Positions 50,456 through 57,878 of a stretch of 64,000 nt of DNA are shown here, piece by piece. The notes beneath the pieces are model-generated. The model saw only the letters and a program-made list of their open reading frames with translations. It had not been told where the DNA came from and did no database searches. Position 1 is the stretch's first letter. The number at the start of each line of letters is the position of its first letter. The translations under genes were made by a program, and so were the position numbers. This DNA is from Hymenobacter mellowenesis (GTDB taxonomy: Bacteria > Bacteroidota > Bacteroidia > Cytophagales > Hymenobacteraceae), in NCBI RefSeq assembly GCF_030581005.1, contig NZ_JAUQSX010000014.1, forward strand, positions 105,291 to 169,290. Reading direction: 5' to 3'.

Positions 50456-51430
50456 TTACTTCTTCTTCAAGCCCAGCTCAATCAGGCGCTCGTTCAGGAA
50501 CTCGCCGGCCGTGATGTCGGCCTCCTTCTTGGGGTTGTCGGGCGTCACGCAGTGCTCCAGGGCGGCCAGGCTCATTTCCGAGCGCGGGTGCATAAAGAAC
50601 GGGATGCTGTAGCGCGAGGTATTCATTTTCTCGCGCGCCGGGTTCACCACGCGGTGAATGGTGGATTTCAGCACGCCGTTGGTGAGGCGCTGGAGCATGT
50701 CGCCCACGTTCACCACAATCTGGTCGGGCAGGGCCGTAATGGGAATCCACTTGTCGTCGCGGCGCTTCACCTGTAGGCCGTCGGCGCTGGCGCCCATCAG
50801 TAAGGTAATCAAGTTGATGTCGCCGTGTTCGGCGGCGCGCACGGCGTCGGCCGGCACCGCGTCCGGGTCTTCGATGGGGAAGTAGTGAATGGGGCGCAGG
50901 ATGCTGTTGCCGTGCTTCACCTTGTCGTCGAAGTAGTTTTCGGGCAGGTGCAGGTAGAGCGCAATGGCGCGCAACACGTCCTGGCCGGCGCTTTCCAGCG
51001 TGCGGTAGGCGCGGAAGGTGCTTTCCTTAAACGAAGGCACTTCTTCGGGCCAGATGTTGGCCGGGTACTCTTTTTTGATGGGGTCTTCGGTTTCTACTTC
51101 CTGGCCCACGTGGTAGAATTCCTTGAGGTCGCCAGTGTTGCGGCCCTTGGCGTGCTCCTTGCCTTTGCTGATGTAGCCGCGCTGGCCGGCCAGCTCGGGG
51201 TTTTCGTAGCGCTGCTTGGCGGCGTCGGGCAGCTGGAAGAAGGCCTGCACATCGGCATACAATTGTTTGGTCTGCTCGTCGTTGAGGCCGTGGTTTTTCA
51301 GGGCCACAAAGCCGATGTTCTGGTAGGCCTCGCCGAGCTGCTGCACGAAGCGGGCCTTGCGCTCGGGGTCGCCGGAACGGAAATCGGCGAGGTCGAGCGA
51401 GGGAATTTGGTCAAGAAGTTGGTCTTGCAT
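50456..51430 (-). CDS. Isopenicillin N synthase-like 2-oxoglutarate/Fe(II) oxygenase
   Basis: The 324-residue product starts at the ATG at 51430 (MQDQLLDQIPSLDLADF). The N-terminal DIOX domain includes GFVALKNHGL. The iron ligands are H and D in AEHGDINLITLL and the distal His in STIHRVVNP. The 2-oxoglutarate Arg lies in RYSIPFF. The family includes isopenicillin N synthase, plant hormone oxidases and many bacterial oxygenases of unknown role. No neighbouring biosynthetic genes hint at the substrate. Confidence 0.92.
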   Translation of the reverse strand: MQDQLLDQIPSLDLADFRSGDPERKARFVQQLGEAYQNIGFVALKNHGLNDEQTKQLYADVQAFFQLPDAAKQRYENPELAGQRGYISKGKEHAKGRNTGDLKEFYHVGQEVETEDPIKKEYPANIWPEEVPSFKESTFRAYRTLESAGQDVLRAIALYLHLPENYFDDKVKHGNSILRPIHYFPIEDPDAVPADAVRAAEHGDINLITLLMGASADGLQVKRRDDKWIPITALPDQIVVNVGDMLQRLTNGVLKSTIHRVVNPAREKMNTSRYSIPFFMHPRSEMSLAALEHCVTPDNPKKEADITAGEFLNERLIELGLKKK

Positions 51431-51589
51431 GGGAAAATTAGGTTTACTTTGGGGCGGCAAGCCCCCGGAAGTCGGAAGGCAAGGCCGCAAGTTAAGAAAA
51501 ACCCCGAACCGGACACCCTGCGTAAGCGGATGCGGCTACGGGTCTACCCTAAAATTACTGCCAAACTTTTTTTGAGCCTTCTTTATACC

Positions 51590-52429
51590 ATGAAAACTTC
51601 TCATTGGCTGCTGTGCAGCACCTTGACGCTGGCCGCCCTTGCTGGTTGCGAAACGAGCAAACCGGCCACCGACGTTAGCGCTTCCGCTGGCAAGCCCGGC
51701 ACGACCACCCGCAGCACCACCGGAGAAAGCATGGAGTCCAACGGCATTCGCCTGACGCCCTTCGGCGACTCGCCCAAGTTCCCGGAAGCTCAGATGCAGC
51801 TGCGGCAGCCCATCGCCAACTCCACCGTGCCCAGCGGTGAGGTGACGTTCAACTACCAAATCAGCAACTTCCAGCTCACTAAAATGAGCGGCGGCCCGCA
51901 CATGGGCGAAATGGCGAACTCGATGAAGGGCCAGCACATCCACAACATCGTGGACAACGAGCCCTACACCGCCCACTACGAAACCACCTTCACCAAAGCC
52001 ATTCCCGATGGCCAGCACGTGGTGCTCTCGTTCCTGTCGCGCTCCTACCACGAGAGCCTCAAGCACCGCGGCGCCTACGACTTGCGCATCATCAACGTAG
52101 GCAACGGCGAAAAGCCCGCCACGCCCGTCATCAACGTGAACGGCCCGAACCTGTTCTACAGCCGCCCGAAAGACACCTACTCCGGCGCCGATGCCAAGCG
52201 CATCATGCTGGACTTTTACCTGGTGAACACCACGCTCGAAGCCGGTGGCAACCGCGTACGGGCCACCATCAACGGCACCGAATTCATGCTCGACCGCTGG
52301 ATGCCCTACATGATGGAAGGCCTGCCCGCCGGCGAAAACACCGTGAAGCTGGAACTCGTGGACAGCAGCGGCACCCTCATCCCCGGCCCCTACAATTCGG
52401 TGACGCGCAAGTTCACGGTAGCCCCGTAA
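51590..52429 (+). CDS. Lipoprotein of unknown function, His-rich motif
   Basis: The 279-residue product starts at the ATG at 51590, followed by a lipobox LAGC at residues 17-20; the long upstream extension of the frame overlaps the oxygenase gene and is a shadow. The mature part has a Ser/Thr-rich linker and then a beta-rich domain (GEVTFNYQISNFQLTKMSGGPHMGEM, GQHIHNIVDNEPYTAHYETTF, VVLSFLSRSYHESLKHRGAYDLRII). The HxHN and AHYE cluster could bind a metal; this is inference. It recalls a Bacteroidota family seen next to stress genes, but I cannot name it. Confidence 0.75.
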   Translation: MKTSHWLLCSTLTLAALAGCETSKPATDVSASAGKPGTTTRSTTGESMESNGIRLTPFGDSPKFPEAQMQLRQPIANSTVPSGEVTFNYQISNFQLTKMSGGPHMGEMANSMKGQHIHNIVDNEPYTAHYETTFTKAIPDGQHVVLSFLSRSYHESLKHRGAYDLRIINVGNGEKPATPVINVNGPNLFYSRPKDTYSGADAKRIMLDFYLVNTTLEAGGNRVRATINGTEFMLDRWMPYMMEGLPAGENTVKLELVDSSGTLIPGPYNSVTRKFTVAP

Positions 52430-52462
52430 AGCGGGTTGCCTTTTCAGCGAGAACGTTGTCAT

Positions 52463-52573
52463 AAGAACGTCATGCTGAGCGAAGCCGAAGCATCTCTACT
52501 GCGACAGTAATCCAATCGAAAGGATTTACTATTGCGGTAGAGATGCTTCGGCTTCGCTCAGCATGACGTTCTT
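52463..52573. repeat. Long inverted repeat, perfect 36-bp arms (family A, copy 10)
   Basis: Arms 52463-52498 and 52538-52573 (AAGAACGTCATGCTGAGCGA, then AGCCGAAGCATCTCTA) are perfect complements. The loop holds CAATCGAAAGGATT, like the loop of copy 2. Confidence 0.95.
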
Positions 52574-52633
52574 CTTTTATACATTCTGTTTTCAGGGAAA
52601 ACCGTTTGCCGGATTTCATCCACTTTCCTCGCC

Positions 52634-53938
52634 ATGCCGTCTGATTCGCTCAATTCTGCCCGCACACTGGTCTCGCTGCTCACCCGCGAGCAGGTGCTGC
52701 GCGCCCTGCGCCAGATAGCCCGCGAAGGCCGCCCGCTGCCGCCCGGTACCGTGTACGAGTTGGTGTACCGGGGCCGGCGCTACCCGCCCCGCGCCGTGGC
52801 CGAGCTGGCCTACCGCCTGGCCACCGGCAACCCCGCCGCCCACTGGCCCCGCCCCGCCGGCGCCCCCACCAACGCCCTGCTCGAAAGCCTCGACTTCACC
52901 ATCAGCACCCGGCGGCCGGTGCTCACTTCCGGCTCGGGCCCCGACGGCGAAGAAGTGGCCCACCAGCAAGCCGAGGACCTTTACACCGGCCTGCCCAAGG
53001 AAACCCCGGATGCCCAGTTGGCCAGTGCTGCCGCCGAGCCAGCCCTGCCCTACGCGCCCGCTACTTATACCCGCACTGATGCGCTGGCGGAGTTATTCAT
53101 CGAGGAAGCGGCGCTGGATGCGGCCCTGGCCGGCCTGCAGCGCCGCCGCAACCTGCTGCTGCAAGGCCCGCCCGGCACCGGCAAAACGTTTCTGGCCCGG
53201 CGCCTGGCCTGGCTGCTGCTCGGCGCCCAGGACGAGCGCCGCGTGGAACTGGTGCAGTTCCACCCCAGCTATGGCTACGAAGATTTTATGCTGGGCTTCC
53301 GGCCCGATGCGAAAGGTCAGTTCCACCTTGTGCCCGGCGTGCTGCCGCTGCTCTGCCAGCGCGCCGCCGCCGACCCCGGCCGGCCCTATTTTCTGCTGAT
53401 TGACGAAGTGAACCGCGGCAACGTGCCGCGCATTTTTGGCGAGCTGCTGCTTTTGCTCGAAGCCGACAAGCGCGGCCCGACCCACGCCCTGCGCCTGCCT
53501 TACGCCCCGCCGGACGCGCCCCGATTTTTCGTGCCCGACAACCTCTACGTCATCGGCACCCTCAACCTGGCCGACCGGTCGCTCAGCCCGCTCGATTATG
53601 CCTTGCGCCGCCGGTTTGCCTTCGTGGTGCTGGCGCCGCAGTTTGGCGCGCCGCTGCGGCAGTATCTGGCGGCGCGGCAGGTGCCGCCAGCAATTATTGA
53701 GCAGCTATGCACCCGCATGGCCGCGCTCAACCAGGTCATTACTGATGACCCCGAGTTGGGGCCGGATTTTGAAGTCGGCCACAGCTACTTCTGCCAGCCG
53801 CCCACCGAGCCGGCGCAAGCGGAGGCGTGGCTGCAACTGATTTTCGAGCAGGAAATCGGGCCGCTGCTCGCCGATTATTGGCGGGAGCAGCCGGCCACGG
53901 CCGCCACGCAGCTGCGCAAGCTGCTGGCATACAAATAG
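52634..53938 (+). CDS. mcrB: McrB-like AAA+ GTPase/ATPase subunit of a type IV restriction-like system
   Basis: The 434-residue product has an N-terminal domain of about 90 residues (REQVLRALRQIAREGRPLPPGTVYELVYRGRRYPPRAVAELAYRLATG), which resembles the small head domain at the start of ScoMcrA-type proteins and would be the DNA-sensing part. A linker of about 60 residues follows, then the McrB AAA+ domain: Walker A GPPGTGKT (178-185), Walker B FLLIDEVNRGN (253-263), and the McrB signature region GTLNLADRSLSPLDYALRRRF (308-328), where the family consensus has MNTxDRS. McrB motors are GTP-driven and feed the McrC nuclease. The DUF3578 head of E. coli McrB is absent. Confidence 0.9.
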   Translation: MPSDSLNSARTLVSLLTREQVLRALRQIAREGRPLPPGTVYELVYRGRRYPPRAVAELAYRLATGNPAAHWPRPAGAPTNALLESLDFTISTRRPVLTSGSGPDGEEVAHQQAEDLYTGLPKETPDAQLASAAAEPALPYAPATYTRTDALAELFIEEAALDAALAGLQRRRNLLLQGPPGTGKTFLARRLAWLLLGAQDERRVELVQFHPSYGYEDFMLGFRPDAKGQFHLVPGVLPLLCQRAAADPGRPYFLLIDEVNRGNVPRIFGELLLLLEADKRGPTHALRLPYAPPDAPRFFVPDNLYVIGTLNLADRSLSPLDYALRRRFAFVVLAPQFGAPLRQYLAARQVPPAIIEQLCTRMAALNQVITDDPELGPDFEVGHSYFCQPPTEPAQAEAWLQLIFEQEIGPLLADYWREQPATAATQLRKLLAYK

Positions 53939-53968
53939 CTTTAGTTTTTGAAGAAGCCACAAACCCTC

Positions 53969-54235
53969 ATGCTCAACTTTCGCAAAGGGTGCATCATTCT
54001 GTTCAATCTGGCAGTTGGCGCGTGGCTGGCGAAAGTCATCTTCTTCGATGAAAGCAGCGATGATATTGGGTTGTTTGTCCTGCTTACCTTATTCTTCTTG
54101 GGTATTTACGATGTGTATACGTGGATTCTGTACCGCCGATTTCCTGCGAATGAGCAGCATCGGTATTTCACCGAAGTACTGCTTGTAGTATTTCTTGTTC
54201 TACCATTGATTCTGCTTTGGGGCATGACATCTTGA
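53969..54235 (+). CDS. Small three-helix membrane protein between mcrB and mcrC
   Basis: The 88-residue product starts at the ATG at 53969 (an in-frame TTG at 53948 is less likely). It has three hydrophobic segments: GCIILFNLAVGAWLAKVIFF (about residues 5-24), GLFVLLTLFFLGIYDVYTWIL (33-53) and FTEVLLVVFLVLPLILLWGM (66-85). The DNA is clearly AT-richer than the flanking genes. Gaps are 30 bp to mcrB and 73 bp to mcrC, on the same strand. I do not recognise the family. It is either an accessory membrane component of the restriction system or a small gene inserted into it. Confidence 0.75.
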   Translation: MLNFRKGCIILFNLAVGAWLAKVIFFDESSDDIGLFVLLTLFFLGIYDVYTWILYRRFPANEQHRYFTEVLLVVFLVLPLILLWGMTS

Positions 54236-54308
54236 AAAAACCTGTATGGCAAATGGCTGGCATGGCAAGCAGAGGTGTTATTTGACAGCATAGCATGATT
54301 TTGCACTC

Positions 54309-55349
54309 GTGATACCGCTACCCACCCTCTACTACTTCCTCTGCTACGCCTGGAACCGGCTGCCCGAGCCGGCCGTGCTGCAAGCCAGCGAAGCCACGCC
54401 GTTTCATCGGCCGTTGGGGCTGCTGGCGCAGGTGCTGCTGCACGCCACGCGCCGCCTGCTCCGCGCCGGTCTGCCGCGCACTTTCGAGCTCCGAACGGCT
54501 GAGCTCACCAGCCTGCGCGGAAGGGTGGAACTGGCCCCCAGCCTTGGGCGCGGCTTGCTGGCGCAGGGCCGCGCCGTGTGCTCGTTCGATGAGCTAGACA
54601 CTGATTCGCCGCTACACCGCCTGCTGGCCCAGACGCTGACCGTGCTGGCGCGCGCCACGGACCTGCCCCTGGCTTTGCGGCGCGAGTTGGGGCACGTGCG
54701 GCGGCGCCTGCCCGATGCGCAAGTTGATACGCCGCCGGCCCCGCCCACCGCCGCCACCTTTCGTGAGTTGCGGCGGCAGCGGCCGAGTAGCCAAGAGGCG
54801 TTTTTGCTGCACATCTGCGAGTTGGTGTGGCTCACGGCGCTGCCCGAGCCGGCTGCCAACGGCCGGAGCCGCTTCGCCGATTTCCGGCGCGACGAGGTGC
54901 TGATGGCGCGATTGTTCGAGCAGTTTACGCGCAACTTTTTCCGCCGCGAGCAGCGCCGCTACCGCGTGTATGCCGAAACCATCGCCTGGCAGGCCGAAGC
55001 TCCGCAGCCCGACGACCTGGCCCTGCTGCCCACCATGCTCACCGACACCACCCTCGACGCGCCCGACCGCAAAATCATCCTCGACACCAAGTACTACGCC
55101 GCCGCCCTGCGCCCGCGCTACGACCGGCAGCGCCTCATCGCGCCGCACCTTTACCAGCTCTACGCCTACCTCCAGAACCAGCGCCCCGCTCCTGGCCAGG
55201 CCCTGGAGGGCATTCTCCTCTACCCGGCCGCCGCGCAGGCCATGGACGTGCGCTACACGCTGGGCGGCCACCCGGTGCGGGTGGTCACCCTCAACCTGCA
55301 CCAGCCCTGGGCCGGTATTGCCGCCGATTTGCTGGCGTTGGTTGAATAA
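54309..55349 (+). CDS. mcrC: McrC-like PD-(D/E)XK nuclease subunit
   Basis: The 346-residue product uses a GTG start at 54309. The N-terminus IPLPTLYYFLCYAWNRL matches the McrC start (IPIxNLYYxLCYAW). The nuclease core is D246 in LLPTMLTDTTL and D259-x-K261 in IILDTKYY, a complete PD-(D/E)XK site, preceded by the helix around LFEQFTRNFF. With McrB it should form a modification-dependent restriction complex that cuts foreign modified DNA. Full length; no damage is seen. It ends at a terminator shared with a convergent lipoprotein gene. Confidence 0.92.
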   Translation: MIPLPTLYYFLCYAWNRLPEPAVLQASEATPFHRPLGLLAQVLLHATRRLLRAGLPRTFELRTAELTSLRGRVELAPSLGRGLLAQGRAVCSFDELDTDSPLHRLLAQTLTVLARATDLPLALRRELGHVRRRLPDAQVDTPPAPPTAATFRELRRQRPSSQEAFLLHICELVWLTALPEPAANGRSRFADFRRDEVLMARLFEQFTRNFFRREQRRYRVYAETIAWQAEAPQPDDLALLPTMLTDTTLDAPDRKIILDTKYYAAALRPRYDRQRLIAPHLYQLYAYLQNQRPAPGQALEGILLYPAAAQAMDVRYTLGGHPVRVVTLNLHQPWAGIAADLLALVE

Positions 55350-55372
55350 AAGTGCAGATATTGGGCACAAAA

Positions 55373-55402
55373 AAACAGCCCGAACTTGCGTCCGGGCTGT
55401 TT
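55373..55402. terminator. Bidirectional terminator after mcrC
   Basis: AAACAGCCCG pairs perfectly with CGGGCTGTTT around a 10-nt loop, with an A run before it and a short T run after. Confidence 0.9.
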
Positions 55403-55446
55403 CTATAAGCAAAGGAATCAGATGCTGACCGAAGGCCAGCGGCCAA

Positions 55447-55704
55447 TTACTTCTTAACTTCTTCAGTCGTGGTGGTGGTGGTAGCGGCAGGAGCCGTAGC
55501 ATCAGCAGCGGGAGCAGCGGCAGGAGCCGTAGCGTCAGCAGCGGGAGCAGCCATGGCGGTGGTGTCGGTGGTAGTGGTGGTGGTCGTCTCGGTGCTAGCA
55601 GCAGGAGTCTCAACGGTGGTTTCTTCGGTCTTCTTCGACTCGCACGAGGTCAGACCAGCGGTGAGGGCCAGGCCCAGAGCAGCAACTTTGAACAGGTTGT
55701 TCAT
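55447..55704 (-). CDS. Low-complexity Ala/Pro/Thr lipoprotein
   Basis: The 85-residue product has a lipobox LTSC (residues 18-21) and a mature part made of Thr runs (TTTTTTTDTT), then two 11-residue units APAADATAPAA encoded by two adjacent 33-bp repeats (55486-55518 and 55519-55551). Likely a disordered surface or periplasmic protein. The repeat DNA could change in number by slippage. Expression is probably from the region 55705-55760, AT-rich, with no clear box. Confidence 0.8.
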   Translation of the reverse strand: MNNLFKVAALGLALTAGLTSCESKKTEETTVETPAASTETTTTTTTDTTAMAAPAADATAPAAAPAADATAPAATTTTTTEEVKK

Positions 55705-55767
55705 TTTGAGGGTAATTTTGAAAGTGGGTTAACTTAAAAACGCCCTTTATCCCGCCCTACCGAAAAG

Positions 55768-55805
55768 GTAACCCGGGTTAGAAAAATATTTTTTCGCCGG
55801 GTTAC
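55768..55805. promoter_or_regulatory. Nested palindromes upstream of the ECF sigma factor
   Basis: GTAACCCGG at 55768-55776 pairs with CCGGGTTAC at 55797-55805. Inside, TAACCCGGGTTA at 55769-55780 is a perfect 12-bp palindrome, and GAAAAATATTTTTTC is a second near-palindrome. This spacing suits an operator or an ECF-controlled promoter about 35 bp before the sigma gene start at 55840. Confidence 0.5.
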
Positions 55806-55839
55806 TTACCGCCCGCTTTCGTATTAATTCCCAAAGTGA

Positions 55840-56448
55840 ATGAGCAGGGGCAATCCAACTTCCTCTTCTTTGACTCCTACCGACGACGCGCTGATTGCCG
55901 CCATTCGCTCCGGCGATGAGCGGGCGCTGGCCCACCTCTACCGGCTGCACTGGCCCATGGTGTCGCACTTCGTGCTGCAAAACAGCGGCTCCGAAGACGA
56001 TGCCCAGGACGTGTACCAGGAAGGCGTGATGGTGTTTTATGAAAAAGTACGCGACGGCTCCTTGGAGCTGAGCTGCCAGATTAAAACCTACCTCTACGCC
56101 GTGTGCCGCCGCCTGTGGCTGAAGCGCCTCACGAGCAAAAGCCGCTTCGGCGTGCGCCTGCTCGACGACGAGGAGCACGGCCCCTACCTCAACACGGGGG
56201 CCGAGGAAGATGTGCTGGCCGCCGAGGAACAGGACCGCCGTTTCGCCACCATGAGCGAGGCCCTGAACCACCTGGGGGAGCCCTGTCGTTCGCTTTTGGA
56301 AGGCTTTTACCTACTCGACAAGTCGATGCAGGACTTAACCAGCGAATTTGGCTACACCAACGCCGATAACGCTAAGAATCAGAAATATAAGTGCCTCGTG
56401 CGCCTCAAAAAATTATTTTTTGCCCATTATAAGGAAGAGCCTATCTGA
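55840..56448 (+). CDS. ECF-family RNA polymerase sigma factor
   Basis: The 202-residue product has region 2 at about residues 18-90 (ALIAAIRSGDERALAHLYRLHWPMVSHFVLQNSGSEDDAQDVYQEGVMVFYEKV), typical of ECF sigma factors of Bacteroidota, and region 4 at about residues 140-195 (LNHLGEPCRSLLEGFYLLDKSMQDLTSEFGYTNADNAKNQKYKCLVRLKKLF). A Thr/Ser-rich N-terminal tail precedes region 2. It is followed 80 bp downstream by an anti-sigma-like protein fused to a protease domain, the natural candidate for its control. Confidence 0.93.
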   Translation: MSRGNPTSSSLTPTDDALIAAIRSGDERALAHLYRLHWPMVSHFVLQNSGSEDDAQDVYQEGVMVFYEKVRDGSLELSCQIKTYLYAVCRRLWLKRLTSKSRFGVRLLDDEEHGPYLNTGAEEDVLAAEEQDRRFATMSEALNHLGEPCRSLLEGFYLLDKSMQDLTSEFGYTNADNAKNQKYKCLVRLKKLFFAHYKEEPI

Positions 56449-56528
56449 TATCGTTAGCTGCGGGCAAACGGCCCGCAGAATTTCCAATACGCTTACCGCT
56501 GCCGGTTCCCACCCCGCGGCTTTTACCC

Positions 56529-57710
56529 ATGATGACTGAAGCAGACTACTACGCCTTATTTGAAGCTTACTCGCACGGCGAGCTGGCCGGGCCCGCCCGC
56601 ACCAGCCTCGAAGCGCGCCTGTCGGCCGACCCGGACTTTGCCCTCCGCTACGCCGACTTCACCGAACTGACCGGCACCCTGCGCGCCTACGGCCGGCGCC
56701 AGCAAACGCGGCAGCAGCTACGCGGCCTCCACGCCGCCATGCTGGCCGCCGAGGCCCCGGCCGAAGCCGTTGTGGCCGAAAAACCTGCCACTGGCCTCAC
56801 CCACACCGTGAACCCGATGCTGCGCATTTCGCGCACCGAGCGCAAGCTGCGCGAATTCTGGAGCGGGCACCGCGCCACGGTGGGCGTGGCCGCCTCGGTG
56901 GCCGTGATGGCCGTGTTTGCCACGCTGCTGGGCCTGGATATTTGGCGCAACTCGCATTTGCCCACGCGTTCGGGTTATCAGGCATTGCGCTTAGAGATAA
57001 ATAACCTCAAGCATAATCAGAAGGTATTGGACAAGACTATCAAGCGTATCGATGGCGGCGTTGCGCCACCGTTAGCGCCGGTTAGCAAGTTCAGTGGCAC
57101 GGGCTTCGCTTTGACTTCGGAAGGCTATCTGGTGACTAGCTACCACGTTATACAAGGTGCTGACTCGTTGCTGATTGAAGGCAAAAACCATCAGCGCTAC
57201 CACGCTGAGCCGGTGTATTCCGACATCAAGCACGACCTGGCCATTCTGCGCATTACGGACCGGAAATTCACCGGCTTCGGCCGCCTGCCTTACGCTATCA
57301 AATCTGGCCAGGCTGATTTGGGCGAGCGGGTATTTACGCTGGGCTACCCCCGGGAGGACGTCGTGTACGGCGAAGGCTCGCTGAGCGCGCGTTCGGGCTT
57401 CGAAGGTGATACGGCCTTCTACCAAGTGAGCATTCCGGTAAACCCGGGCAACTCGGGCGGCCCGCTGCTCGATGAGCGCGGTAACCTGATTGGGGTGGTG
57501 AGCGGCCGTCAGAACGACGCGCAGAGCGCCGCTTTCGCCACGAAGTCGTCGTATCTGGTGCGACTGGTCGATTCGTTGGCCGCCACGGCCAAGGCCACCG
57601 CGCCTTACCACTTGCCCCGCTATGGCCAGCTGGCCGGCTCGGGCCGCCCACAGCAGCTCAAAAAGCTGCAGGATTACGTGTTTGTAGTAAAGGTGTACGA
57701 GAAAGACTAA
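56529..57710 (+). CDS. Anti-sigma-like N-terminus fused to a trypsin-like (S1C) protease
   Basis: The 393-residue product has a cytoplasmic N-terminal part (residues 1-70: YYALFEAYSHGELAGPARTSLEARLSADPDFALRYADF) like the sigma-binding part of Bacteroidota anti-sigma factors, one membrane segment at about 116-137 (ATVGVAASVAVMAVFATLLGL), a short coiled stretch (LRLEINNLKHNQKVLDKTI), and a periplasmic chymotrypsin-fold domain from about 185 to 350. The triad is complete: H206 in TSYHVIQG, D236 in KHDLAIL and S309 in NPGNSGGP. There is no PDZ domain. From about 56950 on the DNA is AT-richer, as if the protease part had a different origin. It lies directly after the ECF gene. Confidence 0.85.
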   Translation: MMTEADYYALFEAYSHGELAGPARTSLEARLSADPDFALRYADFTELTGTLRAYGRRQQTRQQLRGLHAAMLAAEAPAEAVVAEKPATGLTHTVNPMLRISRTERKLREFWSGHRATVGVAASVAVMAVFATLLGLDIWRNSHLPTRSGYQALRLEINNLKHNQKVLDKTIKRIDGGVAPPLAPVSKFSGTGFALTSEGYLVTSYHVIQGADSLLIEGKNHQRYHAEPVYSDIKHDLAILRITDRKFTGFGRLPYAIKSGQADLGERVFTLGYPREDVVYGEGSLSARSGFEGDTAFYQVSIPVNPGNSGGPLLDERGNLIGVVSGRQNDAQSAAFATKSSYLVRLVDSLAATAKATAPYHLPRYGQLAGSGRPQQLKKLQDYVFVVKVYEKD

Positions 57711-57740
57711 TGGCGGCTTGCTGCTGCCGTTGCTGAGAAG

Positions 57741-57775
57741 CGCCCTGTTCCTGGTGGAACGGGGCGTTTTTATTT
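57741..57775 (+). terminator. Rho-independent terminator
   Basis: CGCCCTGTTCC at 57741-57751 pairs with GGAACGGGGCG at 57756-57766 (one G-U pair), followed by a T-rich run. Confidence 0.85.
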
Positions 57776-57780
57776 TTGGG

Positions 57781-57856
57781 CGAGCACCCCGAAGCTCCTG
57801 CTTCGGCTCGTTGAACGATTCAAACGCGGGCCGAAGCAGAAGCTTCGGGGTACTCG
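57781..57856. repeat. Inverted repeat (family G)
   Basis: Arms 57781-57807 and 57830-57856 (27 bp, two mismatches) contain CACCCCGAAGCT and GAAGC repeated. The loop is 22 nt. It lies between convergent genes. Confidence 0.85.
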
Positions 57857-57878
57857 GTCTGATAGCGCCGTACCATCC

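Noticed and set aside
50825..51589. Upstream extension of the lipoprotein gene at 51590
   Set aside because: It lies antisense to the oxygenase gene; the lipobox appears only after the ATG at 51590.
12464..57856. Long hairpins as tRNA, insertion sequence ends or phage attachment sites
   Set aside because: No transposase, integrase or tRNA features (no TTCGA arm, no CCA end) accompany them; copies lack an internal gene and clear target-site duplications were not seen.
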